From contig JAAKEZ010000003.1 of NCBI GenBank assembly GCA_018475625.1, forward strand, positions 62,001-126,000: a stretch of 64,000 bases of DNA, written 5' to 3'. Below the pieces are notes generated by a model. The model did no database searches. It saw only the letters and a list, made by a program, of their open reading frames with translations, and had not been told where the DNA came from. A program made the translations under genes and the position numbers. The stretch's first letter is position 1. Each line of letters starts with the position of its first letter. The DNA is from Candidatus Bathyarchaeota archaeon A05DMB-2. Lineage in GTDB: Archaea; Thermoproteota; Bathyarchaeia; Bathyarchaeales; Bathycorpusculaceae. Below, in pieces: positions 38,922-48,608 of the stretch.

Positions 38922-39814
38922 ACGGCTTAGACGTGAACGTAAGAGACCTAGTTAAAGTACACAAAACAGGCAAGATTGAAGTGCAAGCCCTCCGCGGCTT
39001 AAGCATGGACGTCAAAGCAGGCGAACTAATCGCCATAATCGGTCCTAGCGGAAGCGGAAAAACCACCTTGCTTAACATAATCGGCGGGTTAGACACAGCC
39101 ACCGCCGGTTCAGTGCAAGTTGGAGATACCAGGGTAACATCCATGTCCATTACGCAACTAGTCGACTACCGAAGGAAAATTGTTGGTCATATATTCCAGA
39201 CGCTGAACTTAATACCCACGCTGACAGCGAAGGAAAACATTGAGTTCTCCATGATAGCCTCAGGCGTGTCCCGCGCAAAAAGGAAAGCCCGCGTAACCGA
39301 GCTCTTAGAAACAGTTGGCTTGGCAGACCGCGCAAACCACAAACCTGAAGAACTAAGCGGAGGCGAACAGCAACGCATAGCCATTGCAGCCGCTCTTGCG
39401 AATGATGCACCTGTCCTCTTGGCGGATGAGCCCACTGGGGAATTGGACACTGCAAACGCGCGAATCGTGGTGGAATACCTCGTGAAGGTAAACCGTGAAC
39501 TCGGCAAAACCATAATCATGGTAACACATGACCCAAGCGTAGCTAGAGTAACGCACAGGATTCTCCGCATCGAAGACGGCGTGATAAAAATGGCGCTGAC
39601 CCCGTCCGAGGTTATAGTTGAAGAAAAAGCTGTTTCTTACACTGACCAGTTGAGAGCAAGAATAGGCGAAATAAACGCACAGCTTCAGCGGCTAGACGAA
39701 GACTTCAGGGCTGGAAAGATAAATGGCGACGAGTACACGGAGAAAAGGCTGAAGCTGAAGCAGACGATGGGAAGCCTGCGTGAAGAGCTATCCCGCATGG
39801 GCGTAGTACCATAA
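38918..39814 (+). CDS. MacB/LolD-type ABC ATPase with C-terminal coiled-coil tail
   Basis: Walker A GPSGSGKTT, signature [12 protein letters not shown], Walker B VLLADEPTGELD and H-loop MVTHD are present. A tail of about 60 residues (from about 238) adds a coiled coil and a short-domain pattern (FRAGKINGDEYTEKRLKLK) like SHOCT oligomerisation tails. It energises the large FtsX permease just upstream. Confidence 0.9.
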   Translation: MNGLDVNVRDLVKVHKTGKIEVQALRGLSMDVKAGELIAIIGPSGSGKTTLLNIIGGLDTATAGSVQVGDTRVTSMSITQLVDYRRKIVGHIFQTLNLIPTLTAKENIEFSMIASGVSRAKRKARVTELLETVGLADRANHKPEELSGGEQQRIAIAAALANDAPVLLADEPTGELDTANARIVVEYLVKVNRELGKTIIMVTHDPSVARVTHRILRIEDGVIKMALTPSEVIVEEKAVSYTDQLRARIGEINAQLQRLDEDFRAGKINGDEYTEKRLKLKQTMGSLREELSRMGVVP

Positions 39815-39883
39815 AAATTCACACTTCTACAACATTTTCCATTTTATTAAAGAGAGGGAGTAGACATTTCAGAGTAGATGCCC

Positions 39884-40369
39884 TCAGTGACGCGTTTCCT
39901 CGGTTTGGATGCTCTGCCTAATCCGCTTGCGCTGTAGTAATCCTTCGGCGATGAAAATCGCCATTGCAGAGCCAGTCACCAGCGCCAGCAGCAAAAAGAA
40001 GATTTTAAAACTGTAATTCTCAACCGTATAGTGCAGCGCCAAAACCACGAGTTCAGTGATAAGTATTCCTAGGAAGATGAGGGAGTAAACCAGCATCTTC
40101 GGCATTATGCGTCTGCCAACCCAAACGTACCCACGCAAACGTGCTTTGTCCTTCACTATGTACTCGCCGTAATCGTTCTTTTGCAGCAAGCCCATGTCTT
40201 CAAGTTTCTGCAGGTGCCGGTAAGCCACGCTGGGGCTACTCAAGTGTGTGCCCTTCACGACATCTCTTGGACCTACTGGCTTACCCTTTTTTACGGCATA
40301 TAGGTACACGGCGAGGGTTAAGCCCTCAAGCTCCTCTTTGTTCGCGACTGGCACGGTTAAACCTTGCAC
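39884..40369 (-). CDS. Membrane-anchored winged-helix protein
   Basis: An N-terminal winged helix (about 10-75; HLSSPSVAYRHLQKLEDMGL, then YIVKDKAR) is followed by two membrane segments (about 90-140) and a basic tail. It should read DNA while tethered to the membrane, a layout seen in several archaeal one-component sensors. The gene after it on the opposite side is a multi-span membrane protein on the same strand; a signalling relation is possible but not shown. Start GTG 40369. Confidence 0.75.
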   Translation of the reverse strand: MQGLTVPVANKEELEGLTLAVYLYAVKKGKPVGPRDVVKGTHLSSPSVAYRHLQKLEDMGLLQKNDYGEYIVKDKARLRGYVWVGRRIMPKMLVYSLIFLGILITELVVLALHYTVENYSFKIFFLLLALVTGSAMAIFIAEGLLQRKRIRQSIQTEETRH

Positions 40370-40416
40370 CTGCGCTGACTATTTGGTGGCATCCACGTAT
40401 TAGCTTTGCTCAAAGC

Positions 40417-41358
40417 TCAAGCCGCTTGGCGTTTGAAAAGCAAGGGCATACCCACGAGCGGCAGCGACAGCAGCCACAGGTCCAAGTTGTGCCCGAGGAA
40501 CCACGCGTACCAGTCGCTCCAAAGGTTGTTTCCTCCGAAGAAAATCCATGTCAAGTAGTTCCAAAGGAAGTAGAGACCCAAAGCCACAACTATAACACCT
40601 AAAGTTCGCAGGTTAAGCTTTTCAAAAGTTTCTGTCCCGATGGACTTTCCCGTGAAGTGCGCTGCAAACACGCCTAACGCGGGCAAACCATACACTGTCA
40701 AGACAAAACTAAGCAGGTTCTGCGGATAAGCACCAATGTATTCTGTTCCTTTCGACAGCAGCGTTGATACCCACATACCCGTGTTGCTGAGCCAAAAAAC
40801 GAAAATGTAAACCGTGCCCGCAATCAACCCCCATTTTATCGCATCCGCCCTCTGTTTGTTTTCTTTCAACATGGACGCGAGCTTCAGCAAGGCAATGGGA
40901 ATAGCAATAGCTGCCACTAAGCAAGGTACACCAGTTGTTACCAATAAGACTGTGTTAAACTGTAATCCTGCTCCACCGCTACCGAAACCGCCCAATTCAA
41001 CGGGCAAAACGCCCCATATTCCTGACACAAGAAGCCCAAGCCAGTAAATCGCCTCCAAAACCAGAACACACCGCAGCACCTTAAACGTCGTTTGCATGGA
41101 AAGCCCTTTTTTGGCAAAGTAGAAGATGACTGCAGCGACTGCTATGAGACCGGCTATAAACCTGAAAACAAGACCGATAGACGCGGAAATATCGGTTACA
41201 AAAATCCAAAAAGAGATTAAACCTGAGCCACCCCCAACAGACTCCCATTCGCCAATCCACGAAAGCGTAAACAACGCATGGAAAGTGAACAGGAAATACG
41301 AGAGGGCGACAAGAAGTAATCCGATTTTCAGCGATGAATAACGCTTCGGTTCGTTCAT
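40417..41358 (-). CDS. Multi-span membrane protein of unknown function
   Basis: About eight membrane helices are predicted in 313 residues, with no catalytic motif recognised. The start is set at ATG 41358 (MNEPKRYSS); a TTG at 41370 is four codons upstream. It lies just upstream of the membrane HTH gene on the same strand and may be co-transcribed. Confidence 0.65.
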   Translation of the reverse strand: MNEPKRYSSLKIGLLLVALSYFLFTFHALFTLSWIGEWESVGGGSGLISFWIFVTDISASIGLVFRFIAGLIAVAAVIFYFAKKGLSMQTTFKVLRCVLVLEAIYWLGLLVSGIWGVLPVELGGFGSGGAGLQFNTVLLVTTGVPCLVAAIAIPIALLKLASMLKENKQRADAIKWGLIAGTVYIFVFWLSNTGMWVSTLLSKGTEYIGAYPQNLLSFVLTVYGLPALGVFAAHFTGKSIGTETFEKLNLRTLGVIVVALGLYFLWNYLTWIFFGGNNLWSDWYAWFLGHNLDLWLLSLPLVGMPLLFKRQAA

Positions 41359-41429
41359 AGTCCCAAGCAACAGTGTACCTATTTCGCTCTCTTACGTTAT
41401 TATGCTTGCGGTCTGCACGCGAAGAGGCA

Positions 41430-41442
41430 GTTTTAAATATAG
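41430..41442 (+). promoter_or_regulatory. TATA box before the 81-residue membrane protein
   Basis: CAGTTTTAAATAT lies about 40 bases before GTG 41476. Confidence 0.4.
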
Positions 41443-41475
41443 ATTCATTCCTATTCACCCTCGGGAGCGACATCA

Positions 41476-41721
41476 GTGAAGCTGAGTGACCGGCAAGTAA
41501 ACATGCTCTCGTTAACCGTTCAAGGAGTAGGCGGCGTCTTCGTGGCAGTTTTCTTAGTTGCTTATTTGGGAGGTCTTCCAACAACTAACGTTCTCCATTC
41601 GGAGCCTGTTTTCAGGTGGCTGCTATTGATTTTTGGTGCGTTGTTCCTAATTCTTATATTTGTGGTTGCGGTTGTTTCAGTTTTGTCCAGAGACAAGAAA
41701 CAAATCTCCAATAAATTTTGA
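41476..41721 (+). CDS. Small two-span membrane protein
   Basis: The 81-residue product starts at GTG 41476, 8 bases after GGGAGCG. Two membrane segments (about 14-32 and 46-70) end in a basic tail RDKKQ. No family recognised. Confidence 0.55.
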   Translation: MKLSDRQVNMLSLTVQGVGGVFVAVFLVAYLGGLPTTNVLHSEPVFRWLLLIFGALFLILIFVVAVVSVLSRDKKQISNKF

Positions 41722-41819
41722 AGGATTGTTTTTGCAAAATTATTAATGAAACGATCGGGTTTTCGCATGTCAGTTCAGTAAACAATAAATTTCAGGGCTT
41801 GTTGTAATGTTCATTAGAG

Positions 41820-42263
41820 ATGATTTTTGTGCCAAAAATGAATTTTGAAGGAACCGCCACTTGGAAAGGCGGAACAGAATGCGAATTAAATGTTAAAGGC
41901 AAGAACATCATCACCGTGAGTCCTCCTCCGGCGTTCGGCGGAAGAGAAGGCTACTGCGTTCCCAAAGAAATATTTGCAGCTGCACTGGCTTCATGCATGA
42001 ACACCCTGTTCCTGCTAATCGCAAAAAACTCCAACCTGGAACTCAAGAACTTGGAAACAAGAGCAGTAGTCACCATGAACGTGGAAAGCTTAGAAAAGCT
42101 GATTTTCACCCATATTCACTTCGCCATGAACGTCAAACTTGAAAATGACAACGAGCGAGAACGGAAAAAAGCCAATACAGTGTACCAGATGGCACAGAAA
42201 ATATGCCCACTCAGGCAGTCATGGGGCGAAGACGTTCCGATAAGCTTCGAACTAAACTTTTAA
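41820..42263 (+). CDS. OsmC-family protein
   Basis: The 147-residue protein has the OsmC/Ohr pattern: AALASCMNTLF with the first cysteine and QKICPLRQSW with the second, which in the family reduce organic hydroperoxides or act as a sulfhydryl sensor. GREGYCVPKEIF matches the substrate loop. It is monocistronic between a small membrane protein and an ABC importer. Confidence 0.85.
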   Translation: MIFVPKMNFEGTATWKGGTECELNVKGKNIITVSPPPAFGGREGYCVPKEIFAAALASCMNTLFLLIAKNSNLELKNLETRAVVTMNVESLEKLIFTHIHFAMNVKLENDNERERKKANTVYQMAQKICPLRQSWGEDVPISFELNF

Positions 42264-42389
42264 GCAGGAACAAACCAATTTCCACCTTCTCTCACTATTT
42301 TTGCAAATAAAATCACATTTAGCATCATAACAGTACGAAAAATATTTATGAGCTACACGTAAAGTCTGAAAGGATTTAGAAAGGTAGCG

Positions 42390-42482
42390 ATGAGGTTAAT
42401 GAGAAGCGAACTCACTGGGCAACCGCGGGAAGTAAAACCTGATGCCGATAAAGCGGAAAAGCATCAGGTGGAACCGGAGTGA
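42390..42482 (+). CDS. Possible 30-residue leader peptide of the ABC importer operon
   Basis: ATG 42390 opens a 30-codon frame whose TGA overlaps the GTG of the permease gene, so ribosomes could pass directly between them. The frame contains a perfect 9-bp hairpin. The peptide itself is charged and matches no family. Confidence 0.4.
   Translation: MRLMRSELTGQPREVKPDADKAEKHQVEPE
42437..42469 (+). promoter_or_regulatory. Hairpin ACCTGATGC-N15-GCATCAGGT before the permease start
   Basis: Perfect 9-bp arms lie 10 bases upstream of GTG 42479 within the leader ORF. In RNA it could hide or present the ribosome site of the permease gene, or act with the leader peptide. Confidence 0.5.
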
Positions 42483-44152
42483 GGAAACGCGTGAACAGCC
42501 GCAAAATCAATGATGCACTAAACGCGTTATCCTCCAAAAAAGCACCAAAATACACCACCTACCTTGCAGCAATAGTACTCTTTCTCGCCTTAATCCTGCT
42601 CCCGCCGATACTTGGAATTTTCACAAAATTTGACACCATGCAGCAAATTCTAAACCAGCCAACACTCATGAACAGAGCATTAATCGCAATTGCAAACTCG
42701 TTCATGATTGCTCTACTCGTTTCAGCCTTTGACGTCATAGCCGGGGTTCCGATGGCGTGGTTCATCACGCGCGGAAAATCAAGATGGCTCAACATTATCG
42801 ATACGCTAGCGGACATACCGTTTATCGTGCCCACCGCAGCACTCGGCTATTCTCTGCTGCTTTTTTGGAATGGACCAGAAGGCATATCAGCCCTGTTCGG
42901 CGGTTCACTTATCTCTCCAGGATGGCTTCTCATCACCCTGCTCCACTTCACCTTCTCATTTCCCATTGTGGTTCGAGTCATGGTTGGCGCACTGCTCGAT
43001 TACAAGATGGAGTTCGAACGGGCATCCAGAACCTTGGGCGCTTCACCCTTCACGGCGGCGCGCACAGTCACCATGCCCATACTCAGACCTTCGTTGATTG
43101 CGTCGTACATTCTTGCATTTGCCCGTTCGCTTTCAGAAACTGGCGCCACATTCATCGTTGCCGGACTCTTTGAGAATGGACCTGTCTTCCTTCAAAATAT
43201 TAAAAACGAGTTAGCAGTCTCCAATCCGCCTCTCTATGAAGGCGTAACCGTGTTCACAAGCCTAATACTCATTGTCGTGTCGTTGGCAATTTTTGCCTTT
43301 ATACGGATTTTCGGTTCGCGACTACGACTGCCAATCAGGGGATTCTGGCCTAGCTTCGAAAGAAAACTAAGCTACAAAAAAGCTGAAGCCTCAAGAAACA
43401 GCATCACCCTAATAGTTTTCTTTCTTATAGTTCTGATTCCGTCTTTGTTCGTGGCTTTGCCAGCCTTCGAAGCCCTGTTCAACCCCACGCTTTCAGAAGC
43501 ATTTTCAGGCTCAGGCATTTGGAGCGACTATTGGCAAAGCTTAGTTGTTTCTTACGCTTTAGCGGGCATAGTTACTGTGCTTAGTTTTGTGATTGGGTTG
43601 CCAATGGCGCTGATGATTGCGAGAAAAAGATTCGGAAAGTTCACCGCCAACATGTTTGATATTCTCGTCAACGTTCCACTCATCGTTCCTTCTATAGCGC
43701 TGGGGGTTTCCTTGAAGTTCTTCTGGCAAAACTTCGCCTTCATCCCTGAATTCCTACTCCTCGTATTCGCGCACTTGGCGATTACGTACCCCTACTTCGT
43801 GAGGTCAATGACCGCAGCGTTCGAACGCATAAGCCTCGACATGGAAGAGGCAGCAAGAACCTTAGGAGCCAAACCGTTCGGCGTGTTCAAAACCATAATG
43901 CTGCCATTGACGAAGTACTCAATTCTTTCAGGAGCCATCATAGTCTTCACCAGAAGCGTAAGCGAAACCGGCGCAACCCTGGCTGTGGTGACAACATTGC
44001 AGACAGCACCTGTAGTTATTGTTAACTGGGTGAAGCAGTTTGTGCCAGCCACGCCATTGGACATCGGATTAGGCTGCGGCATCCTCATAGTCCTATCTCT
44101 CGCTGTCCTGCTAACGTTGAGGTTCGTAACCAGAGGAAAGGCAAGATACTGA
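42479..44152 (+). CDS. ABC importer permease, fused double-permease type
   Basis: The 557-residue protein has twelve predicted membrane segments with two permease units. Each unit carries the EAA loop (FERASRTLGASPF about 180, EEAARTLGAKPF about 470). The fused form is seen in iron(III), thiamine and related importers (FbpB/ThiP type). No periplasmic binding protein is encoded upstream. It starts at GTG 42479, overlapping the leader ORF, and is followed 56 bases later by its ATPase. Confidence 0.85.
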   Translation: MRKRVNSRKINDALNALSSKKAPKYTTYLAAIVLFLALILLPPILGIFTKFDTMQQILNQPTLMNRALIAIANSFMIALLVSAFDVIAGVPMAWFITRGKSRWLNIIDTLADIPFIVPTAALGYSLLLFWNGPEGISALFGGSLISPGWLLITLLHFTFSFPIVVRVMVGALLDYKMEFERASRTLGASPFTAARTVTMPILRPSLIASYILAFARSLSETGATFIVAGLFENGPVFLQNIKNELAVSNPPLYEGVTVFTSLILIVVSLAIFAFIRIFGSRLRLPIRGFWPSFERKLSYKKAEASRNSITLIVFFLIVLIPSLFVALPAFEALFNPTLSEAFSGSGIWSDYWQSLVVSYALAGIVTVLSFVIGLPMALMIARKRFGKFTANMFDILVNVPLIVPSIALGVSLKFFWQNFAFIPEFLLLVFAHLAITYPYFVRSMTAAFERISLDMEEAARTLGAKPFGVFKTIMLPLTKYSILSGAIIVFTRSVSETGATLAVVTTLQTAPVVIVNWVKQFVPATPLDIGLGCGILIVLSLAVLLTLRFVTRGKARY

Positions 44153-44208
44153 CATGCCACTTTATAACCTTCACAGTCATACTATAGCCTACAAAGGAGA
44201 ATCCTACC

Positions 44209-45309
44209 ATGCCTGACGTTCGCGTGGTCAACTTGACCAAAAAGTTCGGCGACATAGTCGCCTTAGACAACGTCAACCTAACAGTTCATGATAAAGAATA
44301 CTTTTCGCTGCTAGGTCCAAGCGGATGCGGAAAAACCACCCTTCTCAAGTTGATAGCCGGGTTAATCGAGCCAGACAGCGGAGAAATCTACATCGGCGAC
44401 AAGCGAGTTGACAATGTTCCGCCTGAAGACCGGGAAATCGGTTTTGTCTTCCAAACCTTTGCGTTGTTTCCGCACATGACAGTGTGGGAGAACGTGAATT
44501 ACGGTCCCAAAGTGAAAAACTTCGACGAGAAAGAATCAGAAACCATAGTGCATGAGGTGCTGGAGCTGGTTAAGCTTCATGAGCGTTTAGGCGCATACCC
44601 CAACGAGTTAAGCGGTGGCATGATGCAACGCATAGCGGTTGCGCGGGCTCTTGCGGCTGGTGCGAAAATACTGCTTTTGGATGAGCCACTGGGACAGTTG
44701 GATGCTAAAGTGAGAAACGAAATTAGGTACGAAATGCGGAAGATGGCTAAAGACCTTAATCTCACAGCTATTCATGTCACGCATGACCAATCTGAAGCCA
44801 TGTCCATATCTGACAGGATTGCGGTGATGAAAAAGGGGAAAATCGTGCAGGTGGGCACGCCGCAAGAGCTTTACATGAATCCAGCCAGCCTTTTCGTGGC
44901 GAATTTCATAGGGGAATCAAACTTTCTTGAGGGCTCAGTTGCAGAAGCAAACAACGGCGAGTTAGTGATTGAGCTTCGCGGCGGCGCCAAAGTTCACGCT
45001 TTCGGAAAAGGCTTGGCGAGGGATGAAAGAGCCGTCGTGGTGATTCGGCCTGAAGTTCTCACGGTTGAGAAACCATCCTATAGGGGAAAAAATGTGCTTA
45101 GAGGCGTGGTTGAGAAAATAAGTTTTGAAGGTACGTTCATAAGATACGTTATTAGGCTTGAGAGTGAGGATTTTGTCATAGTGATTAAGCCTTCGTTGAC
45201 GGAGAGGTGGTTTGACATCGGAGACAGTATCACCTTAAGTTTCGAATCGGAGAAAGCGCATATCTTTGCGTATCCTGAGGCGGGGTTAATGGAGGAAATT
45301 TCAGTTTAA
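44209..45309 (+). CDS. ABC importer ATPase with TOBE domain
   Basis: Walker A GPSGCGKTT, signature LSGGMMQRIAVA, Walker B ILLLDEPLGQLD, H-loop HVTHDQSEA, and a C-terminal TOBE domain (about 240-366) identify a PotA/FbpC/ThiQ-class ATPase. It works with the fused permease before it. The substrate is likely iron, thiamine, polyamine or sulfate-like; the sequence alone does not decide. Confidence 0.9.
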   Translation: MPDVRVVNLTKKFGDIVALDNVNLTVHDKEYFSLLGPSGCGKTTLLKLIAGLIEPDSGEIYIGDKRVDNVPPEDREIGFVFQTFALFPHMTVWENVNYGPKVKNFDEKESETIVHEVLELVKLHERLGAYPNELSGGMMQRIAVARALAAGAKILLLDEPLGQLDAKVRNEIRYEMRKMAKDLNLTAIHVTHDQSEAMSISDRIAVMKKGKIVQVGTPQELYMNPASLFVANFIGESNFLEGSVAEANNGELVIELRGGAKVHAFGKGLARDERAVVVIRPEVLTVEKPSYRGKNVLRGVVEKISFEGTFIRYVIRLESEDFVIVIKPSLTERWFDIGDSITLSFESEKAHIFAYPEAGLMEEISV

Positions 45310-47306
45310 ACTTTCATCTCGACGTTTTTGGTAAGACCATGCATAGTTTTCTCCCAGTGGAACGGTCGAGTTATTAGCTGAAGCAGTCCTTTCCACGCTG
45401 CTGCACTGATAAGCACCCAGTATAAGGGCATCGTTAGTGCATATGGTATTGAACCGTATTTTTTCTTCTGCAGGCAAGTTATTGCGTACAAGAGAAGGTA
45501 TACGGTGTTGCCGACAAATAGATTGAATAGGCATATGAATTGGATGGGCAGAAACTCAAGGACGCCAAGGGCGCTAAGCGTCCAAGGCGTGAATATGCTG
45601 AGGGCGGCGATAAACCATAGAAACGGGTTGATGATCGGCATGAATATGGCGCCACCAAATGTAAGCTGGAAAAGGAAAAATTTTTTCCAGCCTAAGTCCT
45701 GAAGAAGCTTCCGCGGATAGCGCATGTGGACCAGGTATGTTTGCACGTGTCCCTTGTACCATCTGGAGCGTTGGCGAATCCAGTTTTGGACTGTGACCGT
45801 GGCTTCCTCGTATGTATAGGAGTCTAGCATCTTGGTTGTCAACGCTCTCCTAGAAATTCTTACGCCCAAGTCAGCGTCTTCAGTTACGTTGTATGGGTCC
45901 CAACCGCCTAGTTCCCTTAGCTGATCGATTTTGAAGTGGTTGCTTGTGCCGCCCAAAGGTATTGGCGTATCGGTTTTGTCTAGACCTGAGAGGTAGTAAT
46001 CGTACCAGTATGAGTATTCTATTGAGAACCATCTGGTCAGCAAGTTTTCTTTCGCATTGTAGAAGTTTAGTTTTGATTGGAGGCAAGCGGTTTTTGGTGG
46101 TGCGTTGGCGAAGGCTACAGCGGCTTTTTTAAGCTGGTCTTGGTCGGGTTTGTCTTCTGCGTCGTAAATTACGCAGTATTTTCCTATTGCCCTGAGCAAA
46201 CCGTAGTTGCAGGCTCGGGGTTTTGTGGTGATGTCTGCTTTGGGTATGACAACAGGCTCGAAGATTTTGAGAAACTCCCTATATTCTTGGGTTGGTATCC
46301 CTTCGACTTGTGTTTGGGGTTTTCCGAACAACCCCAGTATTCTTGCTTCGTTCCGTGTTTCCTCGTCTTTTTCTTCCATGAGGATTTTCACGTCAAGCTT
46401 GTTCTTCGGATAGTCCATGTGGTATATGTTCCTCATTACTTGAGGGAGGACTTTGGATTCGCGGTACACTGGAACCAGAATGGTATAGGTGGGCAGTTCG
46501 CTGTCCTCTGCTTCGGTTATTTCTTGTTGTGAGACTCTTATAACATTCTCTGATTCCTTAAAACCTCTTAGGGAAATGTATATCTTTATTGGATTCACGA
46601 TGAAGTATGCCACGTTTACTGCAGCGAAGAGAAATGCAAACGTCAAGGCTGAATTGATTATGACTGCGGTAATGGCTGCGAGAAGTGTTCCTACTGCCAA
46701 GATTTTCTGATTTGGAAAGAGCACTTGATGGGCCGATTCGTCCGGATTCCTGTAGTAAAGATCAAGTAATGCTTTTTGTGTGTGAATTTTCTGGTAAACC
46801 CTTTCTATCGCCATACTTATTGATTCCGAAGAGGCTACAATCCACGTGACTTTTCTTTCGCCGAGGAGAAGGCGCAGAACCAACATTGCCCTAAAATTTA
46901 AGGGGTTTTCCAACGCTATTTTTGCTGTCGTGTCGGTGATCTGCAAGGGGATAATCCTGTAGTCGGCTATAACGCGGTATGGTAGGATTGTTAGAAACTG
47001 GCATCCGTCATTTTTGCGGCATAGTTTTTTGATTTCTGTCTTCTTTAGGAAAGAAAGGCCTAATTCTGTTGCAATGTCTTTGAAGAAGCCTTCAGGCACT
47101 TTCACCTTGGCTTTTCTTAGTGTGTAGATAACGTCTTCTTTTTTCACGTGTGGGTTTTCCACGAGGCTTGTTTCATGGATGCCGTGCTTCTTTAGCAAGT
47201 CGATAAGTTTCTGCTTGCTTATATTAATGGCTTCGGAATGTTCCTGCAGATTGCCAAAATCTGCGTCAACGGTGATTTCTGCGGCTTCGACGCTACGGCT
47301 TTCCAT
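45306..47306 (-). CDS. Family 2 glycosyltransferase with N-terminal MshEN-like domain
   Basis: Residues about 1-175 resemble the T2SSE/MshEN domain (GLSFLKKTEI, LPYRVIADYRIIPL, ENPLNFRAML). Two membrane segments precede a processive GT2 domain with YDAEDKPD, TEDADLGVR and RQRSRW (the QxxRW motif), followed by three or four membrane segments, as in cellulose or NfrB-type synthases. MshEN domains in bacteria bind cyclic-di-GMP. ATG 47306 is used because GGGAG lies five bases upstream; a TTG at 47318 is the alternative. Confidence 0.85.
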   Translation of the reverse strand: MESRSVEAAEITVDADFGNLQEHSEAINISKQKLIDLLKKHGIHETSLVENPHVKKEDVIYTLRKAKVKVPEGFFKDIATELGLSFLKKTEIKKLCRKNDGCQFLTILPYRVIADYRIIPLQITDTTAKIALENPLNFRAMLVLRLLLGERKVTWIVASSESISMAIERVYQKIHTQKALLDLYYRNPDESAHQVLFPNQKILAVGTLLAAITAVIINSALTFAFLFAAVNVAYFIVNPIKIYISLRGFKESENVIRVSQQEITEAEDSELPTYTILVPVYRESKVLPQVMRNIYHMDYPKNKLDVKILMEEKDEETRNEARILGLFGKPQTQVEGIPTQEYREFLKIFEPVVIPKADITTKPRACNYGLLRAIGKYCVIYDAEDKPDQDQLKKAAVAFANAPPKTACLQSKLNFYNAKENLLTRWFSIEYSYWYDYYLSGLDKTDTPIPLGGTSNHFKIDQLRELGGWDPYNVTEDADLGVRISRRALTTKMLDSYTYEEATVTVQNWIRQRSRWYKGHVQTYLVHMRYPRKLLQDLGWKKFFLFQLTFGGAIFMPIINPFLWFIAALSIFTPWTLSALGVLEFLPIQFICLFNLFVGNTVYLLLYAITCLQKKKYGSIPYALTMPLYWVLISAAAWKGLLQLITRPFHWEKTMHGLTKNVEMKV

Positions 47307-47391
47307 AATTGCTCCCAAGCTTGCCTTCTTTGATTTTCATTTTGAAAGGGTTAACCGTTATGAACGTCGAATCCTGATTCAGTTTAAGTGC

Positions 47392-48030
47392 TTATTTCCT
47401 TCTTTGCCACACCAAAAAGGCTGCAACTGCAAGAACCACTGCTACCGCTGCTATTAGCACAGCATAGAACACGGCTAGTTCCAAGCCTAAAATTTGAGGT
47501 TGCCACATGTTTGTTTTGTCCGCTATAGAGTGGATAGTGTAGTCTGGGAACTCTGTAATTCCTTCAACGAGAATGCCTGTGGCTTTGTCCCAGTAATAGG
47601 TGCTCTGCGCCGTAACTGTGTAAACTACGGTTCGTGTGGCACCTGCATATCTACGTTCTTCGACGCCGCTGATGGTGATGTTGCCGTGGTACTGGTCGAG
47701 GAATATGTCGCCGATGTTCCGGTTTGCGGGGATTATGAAGTCGTCTCCAAGCTGCCCTGTTTCAAGGTTCAGGGTTACTGTTTCGTAAAGCAGTGTTCCG
47801 TTGGCGAGTTCTGTGGTTACGTTAAGATTGATGGTTGTTCCTTGCACAGCGGCGACTTCCATTCTAGCCCAGATTACCTCATGGTCTGCAGGCGGCGAAC
47901 CGGTAAGGGTTATTTGGTACTCTATCCAATTGCCTTTTTGCACGCCTACTGCAATCTCAGCGCACACTATTCCAGCAGCGATTATGAGAGCCGCCAAGAC
48001 TGTTAGGGACAAGGTAAACTTTTTACTCAT
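47392..48030 (-). CDS. Secreted or membrane-anchored protein of unknown function
   Basis: A signal peptide (residues 1-25), a beta-rich extracellular region with NxT sites and a C-terminal membrane segment ending QRRK are visible in 212 residues. This layout is typical of archaeal envelope proteins. No family is recognised. Confidence 0.65.
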   Translation of the reverse strand: MSKKFTLSLTVLAALIIAAGIVCAEIAVGVQKGNWIEYQITLTGSPPADHEVIWARMEVAAVQGTTINLNVTTELANGTLLYETVTLNLETGQLGDDFIIPANRNIGDIFLDQYHGNITISGVEERRYAGATRTVVYTVTAQSTYYWDKATGILVEGITEFPDYTIHSIADKTNMWQPQILGLELAVFYAVLIAAVAVVLAVAAFLVWQRRK

Positions 48031-48190
48031 GATTCTTCAGCATTTATCGTCTTGTTTTATGTCCGTTGGAGGTTTTAACTTTTCTGTGGATTCAAAAAAC
48101 GTACCGTGTATTCGGAAGGATTCATCAAAACACGCTTTTCTGGAGGCTGTTATCTCTATAGGAGAAAAAATAAAGGTTAAGGAGAGTTGT

Positions 48191-48355
48191 TTAGATCTTC
48201 TTTTTGTCCAAGACTTGCCTGAATGTTTTTCCGCAGCACTCATAAAGTCCTATGGTGAGTTGAGTGCGTTTTCCTTTCTTGTCGGGTTTGCCAGCCATCT
48301 TCCAAGTTTTCTTGGCGTTTTTAACGTCTTTTCCACAACTGGGACATTTAGCCAT
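48191..48355 (-). CDS. 54-residue zinc-ribbon protein (Cren7-like chromatin protein)
   Basis: The product carries MAKCPSCGKDVK, a TWKMAGKPDKKG loop, an LTIGLYECC strand and a KTFRQVLDKKKI tail. Cysteines 4, 7, 40 and 41 could bind zinc. Short proteins of this pattern in thaumarchaeal and related genomes are thought to bind DNA. It starts at ATG 48355 and is very basic. Assignment to chromatin function is inference. Confidence 0.65.
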   Translation of the reverse strand: MAKCPSCGKDVKNAKKTWKMAGKPDKKGKRTQLTIGLYECCGKTFRQVLDKKKI

Positions 48356-48608
48356 TCTCAATTAACCTCGTTTACATCGTTACGCATGAATTAACATAAA
48401 ACATTTTCTATTCATGGAAGACATGAAAGCGAATTTTGTGAGGTATGCTGTGATCTTAACTATAGTGCTCGGAGCAATCTATAGCCCTTTTTATGCAAGT
48501 TTTCAACATGGTTTGCGCGGTTGCGGCACCAATAATGACCCTCTCCCACTATCATTTCTGCCTATTTTTCTCAAATGCGCGGAGGAAAAAAGAGAAAGAT
48601 GAAGTGTG

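Noticed and set aside
48414-48602. 62-codon plus-strand ORF with one membrane segment
   Set aside because: The second half looks unlike protein and no ribosome site is seen; it could be chance next to the zinc-ribbon gene promoter.
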